Source: Cylicocyclus nassatus (taxonomy: Eukaryota; Nematoda; Chromadorea; Rhabditida; Strongylidae). From it: 64,000 bases of DNA. The translations under genes were made by a program, and so were the position numbers. The stretch spans positions 57,209,823 through 57,273,822 of the forward strand of contig CATQJL010000112.1 of the NCBI GenBank assembly GCA_958299035.1. Reading direction: 5' to 3'. Below the pieces are notes generated by a model. The model worked only from the letters and a program-made list of their open reading frames with translations. It was not told the DNA's origin and ran no database searches. Shown piece after piece: positions 1-11,391 of this stretch. Position 1 is the first letter of the stretch, and every line of letters starts with the position of its first letter.

Positions 1-1139
1 ATAGTGGTGTCGATAATAATTTATCCACAGACGAACATAACAAACACTCGGGGATTCCTTTTATACGAGTAAAAGGGGCGGAATCTACCCGCGGACAGGG
101 CGCCGTAGACGGGCTACAGGCTTAAAAGGGGAAGCCGCCGTAGAGGTCGACTCCCGCTGCACAAATGTCACTCAACGTTCGAGTGATTAGATACTTCACC
201 AAAAGTGGATGGAAATATAGCCTATGGACGCTCCATAGGCTATTCTAAAGATAAGCTCTAGGTTGATGGCCAAGAATCATCAACAACCAGACTCAAATTA
301 CGTAATTTGCATACAATCTTTGAAAACTTGTTTCTCTAAAGTGCCAACAAAAAGATGAACTGGGATAACTATCTTGTAGCGCGAAACCCACTTCTCTTCC
401 TAAAGAACCCATGAACTTAGGCTCAAATCTTAGTAAGTGATTGAATATTCTTTGATTTAGGCGAGGACTTTTGCATTGACCTATATAGTAGGTCAAGATC
501 GTTTTGGCATGCTAAGAGAAAATTTACAATATTTCAGCGGATATTTAGCTAAAATTAATTGCAAAAGTATCAACAAATCTCTCCAGAAAAAGGTCTTTCC
601 TATTATTCATTATCATGAAAACCACCAGAACATGAATGAAATTTCAGTATTGAAAACGCACTCAAACTCTACGAAGAAGTTGTTGAAAATGATAAGAAGC
701 CCAAATCATTCGGTTAATAAGTCGAGATCTAGCTTCAAAACTGTTTTAAACCACAATAAGGTAAATTATGCTTCTTCTGGATAAAGTCTGTGGTTTTGAT
801 TCGATAGAGCACAGCAAGCTCTACAAGGTGGTGTTTTGAAAAGATGCATCAAATTTAATCTTTTGTAGCCAAAAATTATAAAATCCAATTTCCGAAAAAT
901 CCGAAAAAATTAGGAACTCCATCAAAAATTGCACTTGTGCAACTGCTCAATGGATATGTTTTCACATCAGAGGTACCTATATACACAACTCTGGCTGAAA
1001 ATCGAGAAAGCGGAAATATCTTTGCTTCCGACAAAGCGACGCCTACATGTAGACTTTATAACTTCTCATCTGTCACCATCCATCCGTCATTATTCATCCA
1101 TTTGAAGAACACAATGGGACTATTCTCCAAGCCTGCACA

Positions 1140-1290
1140 ACTCGGAATAAGACTAGCTAGTGGGCGGAGCAAGTGGGTGGAGCCGTCTTAAAGGTGCGAA
1201 GGCCCCTTGGAGGTGCTAACTACCCCTGCTAGGAAAGGCGGCGAGGCTTTGGGAACTCTTGGGCCGCCGCCGATACATCCATGCCCTAAC
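1140..1290. repeat. dispersed GC-rich repeat, copy 1
   Basis: The block with the motif GGAGGTGCTAACTACCCCTG followed by AGGAAAGGCGGCGAGGC and TTGGGAACTC matches the block at 5790-5870 with scattered substitutions. A more diverged copy in inverted orientation lies at about 4660-4800. Boundaries are approximate. Nothing coding is visible. Confidence 0.6.
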
Positions 1291-1932
1291 ACTTTTCTTT
1301 TTATGTGTTAAGGTCATGGATATGTAATCGTGCCACGATGCCATGCCGGAGGAGGGATTTTGCCATTCGAACCGTGAAGGACCAGTTGCAAAGCTTAAAG
1401 AACGATTTGAAGTTATGTATTTCTGAAGATTTGGTTGGAAAAAAACAGCCATTCTGATTGAAATATGATGTCACTGGAGAGGATCTACAGGATAACTTGA
1501 AATCTTACTTTGATATCTTGTTGGCTAGGGAAAAGTTCACACATGGACTATGTTACTGATTCAAGAAGTTATCTCCTTTTCAATAGCACATAAACTTGCT
1601 TTTCGATACCTAGGAGTAGTGCTACGACTGCCTATCAACTTGTCACGGATATGTGTGACACCTTTTTGAGCAGTTGGATTTTAGAATAGCTGAATGGTAT
1701 ACAAAGTCTCTTGACATCCTTTTGCTTTGATTATGATTTGCCACTGTTGAAGTCTGCAATTTTCGATGAGGTAGATTAGTTACCTTTTGCGCTTGTCTTT
1801 TATTTAGTTTTTAAGCAGATCTTCTCACTTCTGTAAGCAAAACGGTTGATCTGTTTTATAAGAATGGTTCGTAAAATTTTTGAAGTTGCCTACACGAGTT
1901 ATAAAAATGCGCAAGTATGTCTGTACTTCAAA

Positions 1933-2151
1933 TACCCTAATTTCACGCGTATAAGGCGCACTTTTTCGAATTTTCAAGCGAGCCGCTCAGCCGCTTCACC
2001 GTATTCCAAAAAAAATCCTTACATCGCACGATTCTCTCAAGTAATATACAGCACGTTATAGGGTCCTCTGGTTGTAAAGTCCTTTGGCTTCTCCGGGCTG
2101 TTCGATTTTGGAAAAAAATCCCCCGCGCCTTATACGCGTGAAATTAGGGTA
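1933..2151. mobile_element. MITE with CCCTAATTTCACGCG inverted repeats
   Basis: The first and last about 27 bases are reverse complements, starting TACCCTAATTTCACGCG and ending CGCGTGAAATTAGGGTA, with only a short non-coding interior. The outer TA on both sides can be a TA target-site duplication. The CCCTAA terminus is shared with the element at 12267-12427. No ORF of use is inside, so this is non-autonomous. Confidence 0.75.
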
Positions 2152-3610
2152 ATTATAATAATTTAGAAATTTTTTTCAATTTCGGGGTTATGGACCCGCA
2201 AAGATTTGAAGCATTCTAGAAAAGTACGTGGCTATTGCCACACACATCTATTCAAAGAGAATTTTCGACCCCCCCCCCCGGCAAACGGAAAATCCTGGGA
2301 CCGCCACTGCTGACCATATATGTGGAATCTCAGCATTGGACTGAGCTAACACAACAATTTATATCAGCTTGACTCATTGAAAAGAGTGTCAGATTGGGAA
2401 CAAGAAAAATAATGAGGAATTTTTCTTTGATGTTGACACGGCATTGTCGGCATAAAACATAAATTGATAATGGGTTTTTTATATTAAAAAAACACTGCAG
2501 AGGGAAAAAAGGATGCTAATATTTCGAAAAACTTCAAACACGATATCTCGGAATGATTCCCATCGAGTTTGAACTGATCTAACCTAACCTATAAGCCTGA
2601 TATTTCAAATGAGACTGCTCTCAAAATTTTGTTTGCTTTCGTCTTGCTCCTGCGAAATGCAGATCTTAAATGAAAATCTATGGAAGCAAGATATCAAACG
2701 AAACTTGCATGTTATGAAATGCAATGAAGGCTGTTATGGATCCACATTGTTTTTGTTTGATGAAAAGTGCTCTATACGCTTTTCTCTAAATAGAAACCCA
2801 CAAGAATTTCTGAGCAAATAGTTCGTTTAAACCCTGTAAACTTCTGGGAACTTTGAGCAAAACAAGAAGTACGACCCAGTGACAGCAGTAAGTTTAATCA
2901 AATTTGTATGATTGAATGTGTGCTTTGTACATGGATACTATTTCAAGTGTGCATCTGATTGAGCAAACTTTGGATCTGTTACCCACACGAATAAGAGTTT
3001 CTCTCTAGAATTATTGTGGCATTATTATTACAAAGCCGAAAAAATGAAACCACCAATTACCATTTACAGTTGACTCAGAGTCGTACGTTAACTACTATAG
3101 GAGGCGAAAAAGCCTAGAAAAAGATGAGCACTGAGGATTGCTGAAGCAAAAATCTGATAGACTGCGTTTTCTACATGGAAACTGATAGAGTGACTTTAAG
3201 CAAATCATTGTTCAACTGGCAGCTCGTACGTCTCCAAAAAACCTAACTCTGAGCTCCAGCCCAGACCGCACCCTCTACCCCGTTTAACGCTGATTGGTGG
3301 CTTCTGGAAAGTGCGATGTGGGAGAGAGCTTAGAACTAAATTTCTTGACTACGAATGAGTATATGAGCTGCACTTTGAGTGATGGCTTGGTCATCTCTCC
3401 TCTTCAGTAATTATTGAAGTTCAAGTGCTCGATTTGCCTAAACCACTGTTTTGAGCAGTTGTTTACAATCCAGTAGCCAAAAGTATATACGGAGGAATAA
3501 AGGAAATTACTTCAACTAGAAAATTTGCTCAGTTGCCATTCCGTTGAGAAAACAAAGTGTACACTGTTTCAAATTTATCTGTACTGTTTGAGGACGACCT
3601 CTTTTTCCTG

Positions 3611-3618
3611 TATAAAAG
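3611..3618 (+). promoter_or_regulatory. TATA box of the small secreted-protein gene
   Basis: TATAAAAG lies 51 bases before the ATG at 3662. A start about 30 bases downstream would fall in the TTCAGTTTCGC stretch, which would leave a leader of about 20 bases. Confidence 0.55.
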
Positions 3619-3661
3619 CCGTTCAAGGAGAGCGGACTTCAGTTTCGCTTTCCTCACAAAG

Positions 3662-4056
3662 ATGTTGAAACTCCTAGCCCTTGGAGCGGTGAGTCAACTT
3701 TCCGTTTGATCTTTCCACTAGTCCGTTCAAACTCAACTACTTGTAGTTATTGCTGATTGCTACCACTTATGCCGGTCCCTTAGAGGGTACGTTTGTTTAA
3801 CCTATCCCCATATTTTACTCTAGATAGCCCATCTTATTCAGGCAGTTCCAAAGCAGCGCCGCCGGGAGATCCAAATGTAAGAACAAAGTTGTAACTGTAA
3901 TTTTCCTAGCATTGTAGTGTTGAGGACAATATTGGCTACCATCAAGTGTTGTCAAAATCCCCTGTAGAGCTCATTCTCTCACCAAAAGAAAAAAAGAGTC
4001 TGGAAATCTACTCTGATGATCATCTTCTTCCAAACGACTTGAAAAAAAATCAGTAA
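3662..4056 (+). CDS. small secreted protein, 82 aa, unknown function
   Basis: Four exons with consistent phases: 3662-3688, 3747-3786, 3842-3876 and 3910-4056 (TAA). Introns are 58, 55 and 33 bp; the last is very short but is the only choice that keeps the frame open, since the next AG (ending 3916) gives an immediate stop. Residues 1 to about 18 (MLKLLALGALLLIATTYA) form a clear signal peptide, with cleavage expected before GPLEG. The mature part is about 64 residues, with a single Cys in HCSVEDN, a Pro-rich stretch and a Lys/Asp-rich end. One Cys argues against a disulfide-knotted toxin or defensin. A TATA box is at 3611. I do not recognise the family; secretion is inferred from the signal peptide. 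Confidence 0.7.
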
Positions 4057-4089
4057 TGTCAAATATCACTTTCGTGAGCTTACAGAAGC

Positions 4090-4672
4090 CCAAGATGTAA
4101 ACACCGTTTGACATTAATAACTCTCATGCTCTAAAGTTTTCCGCCGAGCTTAAGGTATCATTCTGTAGAGCAAGATTCAGTTTGGATTTACATATGGACG
4201 CATCATCAATCACTCTTCATCACGTTACTCTTCATGTAGGATTACTGTACATCGAAAAGGAATTCAGGAAAGTAAAAGCGATTTTTGCCTCAGAAGGAAA
4301 ATCAAACAAGCCAGACTTGCACTGAATTAATCGAAGACAATGACTCTGAATATGATATTGGAACTTTACTGTAATGCTTATTTTAAGTTAGTTCCGACTT
4401 AGGGTAACAACTGTCTTTTCAATGGTCGTCAGAAGTGTGATTACATCATTAAAAGAACTCAAAAAAGTGCAAATTGTGTAGCGAAAACAGCACACATGAA
4501 AACCTTGCTGCATAAATTTCCAGATTTTTTGGAATTCCATCAAAAGGCCTAATTCACAGATACCGCTTTATGCTGAAAATTCATACGGTAATCCTACAGT
4601 AATGAAGAGTGATTGATGATTCAGTCCATACTGCAAATCTAAGTTGAACTTCGCTTTACAGGGAGGGCGTGC
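4090..4672. mobile_element. degenerate Tc1/mariner-type MITE
   Basis: The left part (about 4160-4250) and right part (about 4580-4670) are imperfect inverted repeats sharing the blocks AATCACTCTTCAT / ATGAAGAGTGATT and CTACAGTAATGAAGAG with the intact elements at 20488-21167 and 39700-40372. The copy has many substitutions and no clean terminal CAGGGTGTCC, so it is old. The edges are approximate. It begins soon after the stop codon of the small secreted-protein gene. Confidence 0.55.
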
Positions 4673-5980
4673 AGGAGTTCCTAGCACCTTTACTCGCACC
4701 AAGTTCGCACCAGCATTCGCACCCAGGAGGGTTTTAGCACTTCCGCGCTTTAGAGGTCAGGCCACGCCCATTGCTCCACCCATTTACTGGTCTCATTGTG
4801 AGGTGTGCATTCAGCGAGAGCACAGAATCAGTATTAAGGTAACAAGGGAGGAAAAATGGACAAAAAACGAGTTCCATCATTTATCAATTGTGGAGGATTG
4901 GAAATGCTACACCATCCTTTCAAAAATGAGCACTTGATCATTTCTATGGAGTTGCACAGGATTTTTTGTATAGAAAACTCGGTCATTCGAAATATCAGAG
5001 ATCTAGTTGATCAGTTGTAAATGCCTGGTCATCTTGAAGTGATTCAGCATCAGGAGTTGAATAACTGAGTGACCAAGAGATGTAGAACCCTATTACTTTC
5101 TCAACGTTAGAATTACCTATTTTGAATGGAGTATATCAAAGTTCCCGATAAAGCAGCTCAACACTTTTTCCGTAGTAGTTAGGATATTTGAACACATATA
5201 CTTTCCTATTTTCATTTGCCATCATATATGTTCAACGAGTTTTTTATTCGGATTACTTTAATGATCAATAAGATCTCAATTGTCAAAATCCAATTCTTAA
5301 GCATCTCCTATAGTCGATGTCCTTCAAAACCAAGGTTCGGTTGCTTGTGTGATTGATTAGCTGGCTAAGAGTTTCAAATGCGAATCTAAATTTACAAGTT
5401 ATTTCAGTTTGCTGTAAATCTTAGCTGAACATAGAACTTGGGTGTAATTGACTTATCTGTTATATACTGTAATTGGAAGACTCAGATTTTCTGCTTGATT
5501 TATATCACTATGATATGCTTCACAAACTTACTCAAGCGCGAGCACTTACAAAATTTTGGGAGAACGTCATTTTATCCGAAACGTGAGTAAAACGTAACTC
5601 GAAATGCCTGAAACTAAGTTGCAGTCATTTATGCATCCTAAACCCTTAATTTTCAGTGCTATTATCTTCAAAAACAATACACTTGTTACAGTGCGTGCAC
5701 ACAATTCATAATGAGGGCACCTAGAGGGAGGAGTGATGGGCGGAGCCACCCTTTGGCCCCGAGAAGGTGTGATGTCCTTCAAGGGATTTTTGGAGGTGCC
5801 AAGTACCCCTGCGAGGAAAAGCGGCTAGGTCTTGGGAACTCCTGCCACGCCGCCGCTTTACAGAATGTTCCCACAAGCCCGGCGAAAGACATGAAAGCAA
5901 GAGAGTTATTAACGATGAAACAGTGCTCACATCTTTTTGGGACATCCTTCATAAGTACCAAACAAAAACTCCCATTCATT
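4660..5980. repeat. dispersed GC-rich repeats upstream of the acidic collagen gene
   Basis: An inverted, diverged copy of the 1140-1290 repeat is at about 4660-4800 and a direct copy at about 5700-5880. The latter runs into ACGATGAAACAGTGCTCACA and TTTTTGGGACATCC, which resemble the inner side and tip of a mariner-type MITE end. The A/T-rich interval 4940-5700 holds no exon chain I can support, although the missing 5' exons of the collagen-like gene should lie in this interval. Confidence 0.5.
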
Positions 5981-6010
5981 GCAGAAGCGGTTAGTCAAAT
6001 TTTTTTTCAG

Positions 6011-9000
6011 CCCGACCTTGCTGGGCCTAAAGACAAGGTAAAGGAAGAAAAGGTATGTTTGATATTTGAGTGTTCACATAAATTGTGTTGAATGCTGTGC
6101 TCACTATTTTTTATTTGCGTTGCTTACGATTAGTAAACTTGCTAATAAAAGGGGGTATAATTATAATGTTGCGCATAGAACTGATTTCTATGCTGCGATA
6201 TGTCCGCTTTTGAATGCGATACATAGTCTAAGTGTCTATAAAAACGCTTCAGTATTTCACACTTTAAAGGGTCTTGCAAATAGTTTTCCATTCCAAGACT
6301 GGGACGACATCTTTGTAGGTGGAAAGCTATTTGATCATCACTGTGTTTCATCTCTGATAGCAAAAACTAGATAAATGCACTACTAGGCTGATGAAGAAGA
6401 TGAAGAGGAAAAGGAAGAGGAAGAGGAAGAGGAAGAGGAAGAGGAAGAGGAAGAGGAAGAAGAAGGCGAAGAGGAAGAGGAAGAAGAAGAGGAAGAAGAA
6501 GAAAAAGAAAAAGAAGAAGATGAGTCTAGAAACGGACAGAAAAATGGAGTAGAAGATGAAGACAGGAGACAATCAGAAGAAGAACAAACAAACAACGAAC
6601 TCTCGGAAGTAAGTTTTGTATCAAATAAATCTTACGCTTTTGCGATGTCTTTAAGTAATGACGCTTATTTTCAGAAGCCAGGAAATAAGAAAGATGATGA
6701 CAAATCCGCTGTTCAAAATGGTGAAAACAATGCAAGTTTTTAGTTCTGGTCTACAAGTACAATACCACCCGTAATTTGTGAAAAAAAAATGGCGGCGGCA
6801 CTTAACTTACGCGGCGCCGCCGAAGTTAGGTGACTTTTGCCGCGTCGCGCGGCAAAAGTCGGCGGAAAAGCGGCCAAAGTCACCTAACTTTGTCGCGCAA
6901 CGCCTAACTTTTTATAAAAAAAGACCTTATCTTGATTCAAAATTTATGAATTCTATATATAAGAGTACCATTCAACTCAGCTCGGCGAGGCGCATCTTCC
7001 AGTATACGGATGTGCCTAGTTGTGGGATATAAGTTTCTTTCCTGGAATTTTAGTGTAAATGGACCATTCAGTGTGCTTATTCCAGAGGATACGTACACAT
7101 TCTATTGAGCACAGCAGAAATAGGGCAGGTATAGTTTAAGAGCTCATTCTGCATGGATATATGTGAAACTGGGCAGCTCATTCTGCATGGATATGTGTGA
7201 AAGTGGGCTTTTCTCGGCGAAGTATGACGGGTCCCAAAATGCAGGAAGACAAAGGGAAATGGTTGGAAATCGCATGAGAAGCACATATCGCGGAATGCCG
7301 CGCGTGCTGTGCAATGTACAATACCACTCACAGAACGGGAATTGCGCGAAATTCCAGAAATTTCGCGATTCCGGATTATCGCAAATTATGCAGCGCCATA
7401 ACTTCCTTCGGAATTAATATATTCTAAATTCGAAAGCAGCACTGTGTTCATCTCGTCAAGGCGAATCTTTCTACATACGTCATGTCATCTATATCTTGTT
7501 TTCAGTTTTCTCAAATTGTTCTGAGGAGGTCCCTTTGCAAGTATGTAACGCAGCGCCTATCCAACTTGAAAGCTTCCAGTAAGCACCATTCGATAGTGCT
7601 CTTCTTGTGCATTATAGTGCGCTAGTAAGCTGCCGCAGACTTCTTTTCAAAAGAGAAAAAAGCGTTGGTAAATTCTGGAAAAATCACTCGTTTCCAGATT
7701 CTACTTGCCGTAACTTTCTTTGGAGTGGATATTTTCTGAATCCGAAAAATGCATTGTGCTCAGCTCATCAAGGCAAATCTTTCGGTATGCAGAATGTCCT
7801 TGATATCTCGATTTCAGTATTCTCAAAACTTTCTGCGGACGTCTCTTCGCAAAGGTGTGAAGCAGCGCGTATTGCCCCCAGTACATTCAGAAAGAAATTT
7901 TCAATAGTACTTCTTTTGTAGATTATGGAGCGCTAGAAAGTAGCCGCACACTCCTTTTCAAAGGAGTTAGAAGGGCTGGTGAATTCTGGAAAAATCATGT
8001 CCTTCTAAATTTTTCTCAACGTAACTCTAAAATATGAAGCTCTCTTGCTAAGCAGATGTGATTTTCGTAACCAGCAGGTCGGATAACCCTTAAGTGCAAG
8101 TTTTCCAAGATTTTCAAGTAATTTCATTTTTTCTCGTTTTACGCTCTGAAGCTGGCCGATGGATTTTGGTCAAAATGTTCATGCTCTTAAATTGTAAGGA
8201 AACTTCGCTTATAGAGGTTTTCGAACACGCTCTTTACGAAAATCGTGGTCTTTGAGGATTACAGGGTCTTTTTGGTGAGATACGGTGAGGTGACTGTAAC
8301 TGCATCACGAAAGTGCGTAAATTGGCCCGCACTTCTCGTGTATCTGTCAGCAACCTTGCCTGCTTGCTTTTCTCAGTCAAAGTTACTAGGAACTGCGCTA
8401 CCGAATGGTGCATGAATCAGGCTCCAGTCTGTAAAAATCACCGAGTTACGAGCCTATGAAAACACGTCCTCATGAATTTTGCCCAAAATCTAAAGATCGC
8501 AAATCTCGTCGAAATTCCACCGTGAGCGCTTGTACAACACGCTGATCAAAATCTTTCGCGTCCTTAATGGATCCTATTGTGTTAGATTTAGTAGTTTGAG
8601 TTCTAGCCACTGAAATAGCTCTGATATTCAACTGAGCAGCTGAAGCATATGCAAGTACCATATTCAATACAGTGGGAGTTTTTGGGCGAAGCGAACACAA
8701 TATCCGCAATGCGAGTGTCATACAAGCGCTCACGGTGGAATTTCGACGAGATTTGCGATCTTTACAATTTGGGCAAAATTCATGAGAACGTGTTTTCATA
8801 GGCTCGTAACTCGGTGATTTTTACAGACTGGAGCCTGATTCATGCACCATTCGGTAGCGCAGTTCCTAGTAACTTTGACTGAGAAAAGCAAGCAGGCAAG
8901 GTTGCTGACAGATACACGAGAAGTGCGGGCCAATTTACGCACTTTCGTGATGCAGTTACAGTCACCTCACCGTATCTCACCAAAAAGACCCTGTAATCCT

Positions 9001-11391
9001 CAAAGACCACGATTTTCGTAAAGAGCGTGTTCGAAAACCTCTATAAGCGAAGTTTCCTTACAATTTAAGAGCATGAACATTTTGACCAAAATCCATCGGC
9101 CAGCTTCAGAGCGTAAAACGAGAAAAAATGAAATTACTTGAAAATCTTGGAAAACTTGCACTTAAGGGTTATCCGACCTGCTGGTTACGAAAATCACATC
9201 TGCTTAGCAAGAGAGCTTCATATTTTAGAGTTACGTTGAGAAAAATTTAGAAGGACATGATTTTTCCAGAATTCACCAGCCCTTCTAACTCCTTTGAAAA
9301 GGAGTGTGCGGCTACTTTCTAGCGCTCCATAATCTACAAAAGAAGTACTATTGAAAATTTCTTTCTGAATGTACTGGGGGCAATACGCGCTGCTTCACAC
9401 CTTTGCGAAGAGACGTCCGCAGAAAGTTTTGAGAATACTGAAATCGAGATATCAAGGACATTCTGCATACCGAAAGATTTGCCTTGATGAGCTGAGCACA
9501 ATGCATTTTTCGGATTCAGAAAATATCCACTCCAAAGAAAGTTACGGCAAGTAGAATCTGGAAACGAGTGATTTTTCCAGAATTTACCAACGCTTTTTTC
9601 TCTTTTGAAAAGAAGTCTGCGGCAGCTTACTAGCGCACTATAATGCACAAGAAGAGCACTATCGAATGGTGCTTACTGGAAGCTTTCAAGTTGGATAGGC
9701 GCTGCGTTACATACTTGCAAAGGGACCTCCTCAGAACAATTTGAGAAAACTGAAAACAAGATATAGATGACATGACGTATGTAGAAAGATTCGCCTTGAC
9801 GAGATGAACACAGTGCTGCTTTCGAATTTAGAATATATTAATTCCGAAGGAAGTTATGGCGCTGCATAATTTGCGATAATCCGGAATCGCGAAATTTCTG
9901 GAATTTCGCGCAATTCCCGTTCTGTGAGTGGTATTGTACATTGCACAGCACGCGCGGCATTCCGCGATATGTGCTTCTCATGCGATTTCCAACCATTTCC
10001 CTTTGTCTTCCTGCATTTTGGGACCCGTCATACTTCGCCGAGAAAAGCCCACTTTCACACATATCCATGCAGAATGAGCTGCCCAGTTTCACATATATCC
10101 ATGCAGAATGAGCTCTTAAACTATACCTGCCCTATTTCTGCTGTGCTCAATAGAATGTGTACGTATCCTCTGGAATAAGCACACTGAATGGTCCATTTAC
10201 ACTAAAATTCCAGGAAAGAAACTTATATCCCACAACTAGGCACATCCGTATACTGGAAGATGCGCCTCGCCGAGCTGAGTTGAATGGTACTCTTATATAT
10301 AGAATTCATAAATTTTGAATCAAGATAAGGTCTTTTTTTATAAAAAGTTAGGCGTTGCGCGACAAAGTTAGGTGACTTTGGCCGCTTTTCCGCCGACTTT
10401 TGCCGCGCGACGCGGCAAAAGTCACCTAACTTCGGCGGCGCCGCGTAAGTTAAGTGCCGCCGCCATTTTTTTTTCACAAATTACGGGTGGTATTGTATCT
10501 CATATGCGCACATATTGTCTCCATTTAATGAATTTACATTTAGAATGGAGGAGAAAACGAAAACAATAATGAGATAGATATAAATGGACAGGTGAGCAAG
10601 GCCATTTTAACAAATGATATAGAGATATGTATCTTCCAGAATGGAGTTGAATCGCCAAATGGTCCTGCTGGGGAGAACGGAATTCACGTAAGTTTTTGTC
10701 TGGAAAAGAGTACGGATATACCATTTTGAGTATAACGCATGAGATATGGTCCCCTTTTTGTAAGAGTTTCCGTTGCATGAATATCTTAAAGTCGAATTCA
10801 CAAAAAATTGTGTTAGAATTACATGATGTTTAGAAGCAGAGCACAGGTAGACGAGAAATCCTTAGGCGATGTTTTGTTGCTGACAGCGCGTCAAAGCTTT
10901 ACTATCGATAACGGCGAATATATATCTATAATTCTGCCAACAACAATCCTATCCTGAATAGAATTCTGCTTGTGGCTTTTATAGGATGTCAATAGCAATG
11001 TAATAACGAATGCGAACGGACAAGGACCAGTTGGCCCACCAGGACCCGCCGGGCCTCCAGGATTAAAGGGAGAGGCGGGACCGCCAGGACCGCCTGGACC
11101 GCCAAGTCCCCCTGGGCCACCCGGACCGCCTGGACCACCTGGACCGGCTGGAAACCCTGGATCTCCACAACCAGCGCCACCGGTACCTAGGCCACCACCA
11201 CCACCGCCTAAAAGGAAAGGTAAGAAAACACCCAAAAAGGTCAAGAAACCGAAGGCAAAGAAGGCGAAGAATCCAAGAGGGAGGAGATCAAAGAGATCAA
11301 TTGCAAGGGTAAGGAATATTTTATTGCATGAGGTTAGTTGTTATAGTTTAAAATTTTCATCGTATAGAAAGTGTTTTCGATCCACGGCTAA
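6011..11391 (+). CDS. acidic collagen-like protein gene, 5' exons not found, interrupted by a palindrome
   Basis: In-phase exons are visible at 6011-6052, 6387-6608, 6675 to about 6743, then after the palindrome 10544-10591, 10640-10687, 10985-11308 and 11368-11391 (TAA). The product runs: a short Lys-rich piece, about 50 residues almost wholly Glu (exon 6387-6608), Asn/Asp/Glu-rich linkers, Gly-X-Y repeats from about 11020, a run of Pro, then a strongly basic tail ([13 protein letters not shown]) ending SIHG. No Cys occurs in the visible part, unlike ordinary cuticle collagens. The Gly-X-Y region is only about 45 residues. The 3.74-kb palindrome lies between 6743 and 10544. The exon before it reads into TAG at 6741 and offers no good phase-0 donor, so the gene may be truncated or broken. 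Amino terminus and promoter are unresolved; extracellular matrix location is inferred from the family. Confidence 0.6.
6390..6525 (+). repeat. coding GAA/GAG microsatellite
   Basis: A nearly pure run of GAAGAG hexamers, in frame with the acidic collagen-like exon 6387-6608, encodes the poly-Glu block. The opposite strand gives Ser- or Phe-rich ORFs that are only shadows of this repeat. Confidence 0.85.
6760..10495. mobile_element. 3.74-kb near-perfect palindromic (foldback) element
   Basis: Bases 6760-8534 are the reverse complement of 8721-10495 (paired positions sum to 17255), leaving a 186-bp unpaired centre at 8535-8720. The long stretches I compared (6778-7032, 7163-7417 and 7607-7921 against their partners) are identical; three mismatches occur in the 74 bases next to the loop. 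Termini read CAATACCACCCGT and ACGGGTGGTATTG, and TA flanks both ends (6758-6759 and 10496-10497), as expected of TA-targeting DNA transposons. No transposase is recognisable. Different collagen-gene exons lie on the two sides, which argues against an assembly foldback. The arm contains a secondary palindrome around 6787-6915 and, at about 7213-7235, the end sequence of the repeat found at 30118-30403 and 41394-41674. Confidence 0.85.
8535..8720. other. unpaired centre of the palindrome
   Basis: This 186-bp segment is the only asymmetric part of the element. On the minus strand it lies within an ORF from 8799 to 8470 (109 codons, true ATG) whose ends are encoded by the two arms. The centre-encoded part does not resemble a transposase I know. 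It would be the loop of any transcript hairpin. Confidence 0.7.

Larger units (their letters stand above)
1..3600. other. gene-free, repeat-bearing region
   Basis: I find no exon chain with matching splice phases in this stretch. It holds a fragment of a dispersed repeat near 1140-1290 that recurs at 5700-5880, a short terminal-inverted-repeat element at 1933-2151, a degenerate fragment near 2180-2310 of a repeat seen again around 12550, 33500 and 53200 (it contains a C homopolymer), and near 800-880 a piece of the inverted-repeat family found complete at 56797-57732. The small ORFs present have no start context, splice signals or recognisable domains. Confidence 0.6.

Noticed and set aside
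6348..6595. Minus-strand Phe- and Ser-rich ORFs of 70-74 codons
   Set aside because: They are the antisense of the GAA/GAG run that encodes poly-Glu in the plus-strand exon; simple-sequence shadows.
7607..9648. Pairs of identical ORFs on opposite strands (for example 7607-7921 and 9334-9648)
   Set aside because: They are the two arms of the palindrome read in mirror orientation, with no recognisable protein.
6760..10495. Palindrome as an amplification or assembly foldback
   Set aside because: The flanks are different, consecutive parts of one collagen-like gene, TA is duplicated, and the loop-proximal arms differ at a few positions; an artefact would mirror the flank as well. Long reads would settle it.
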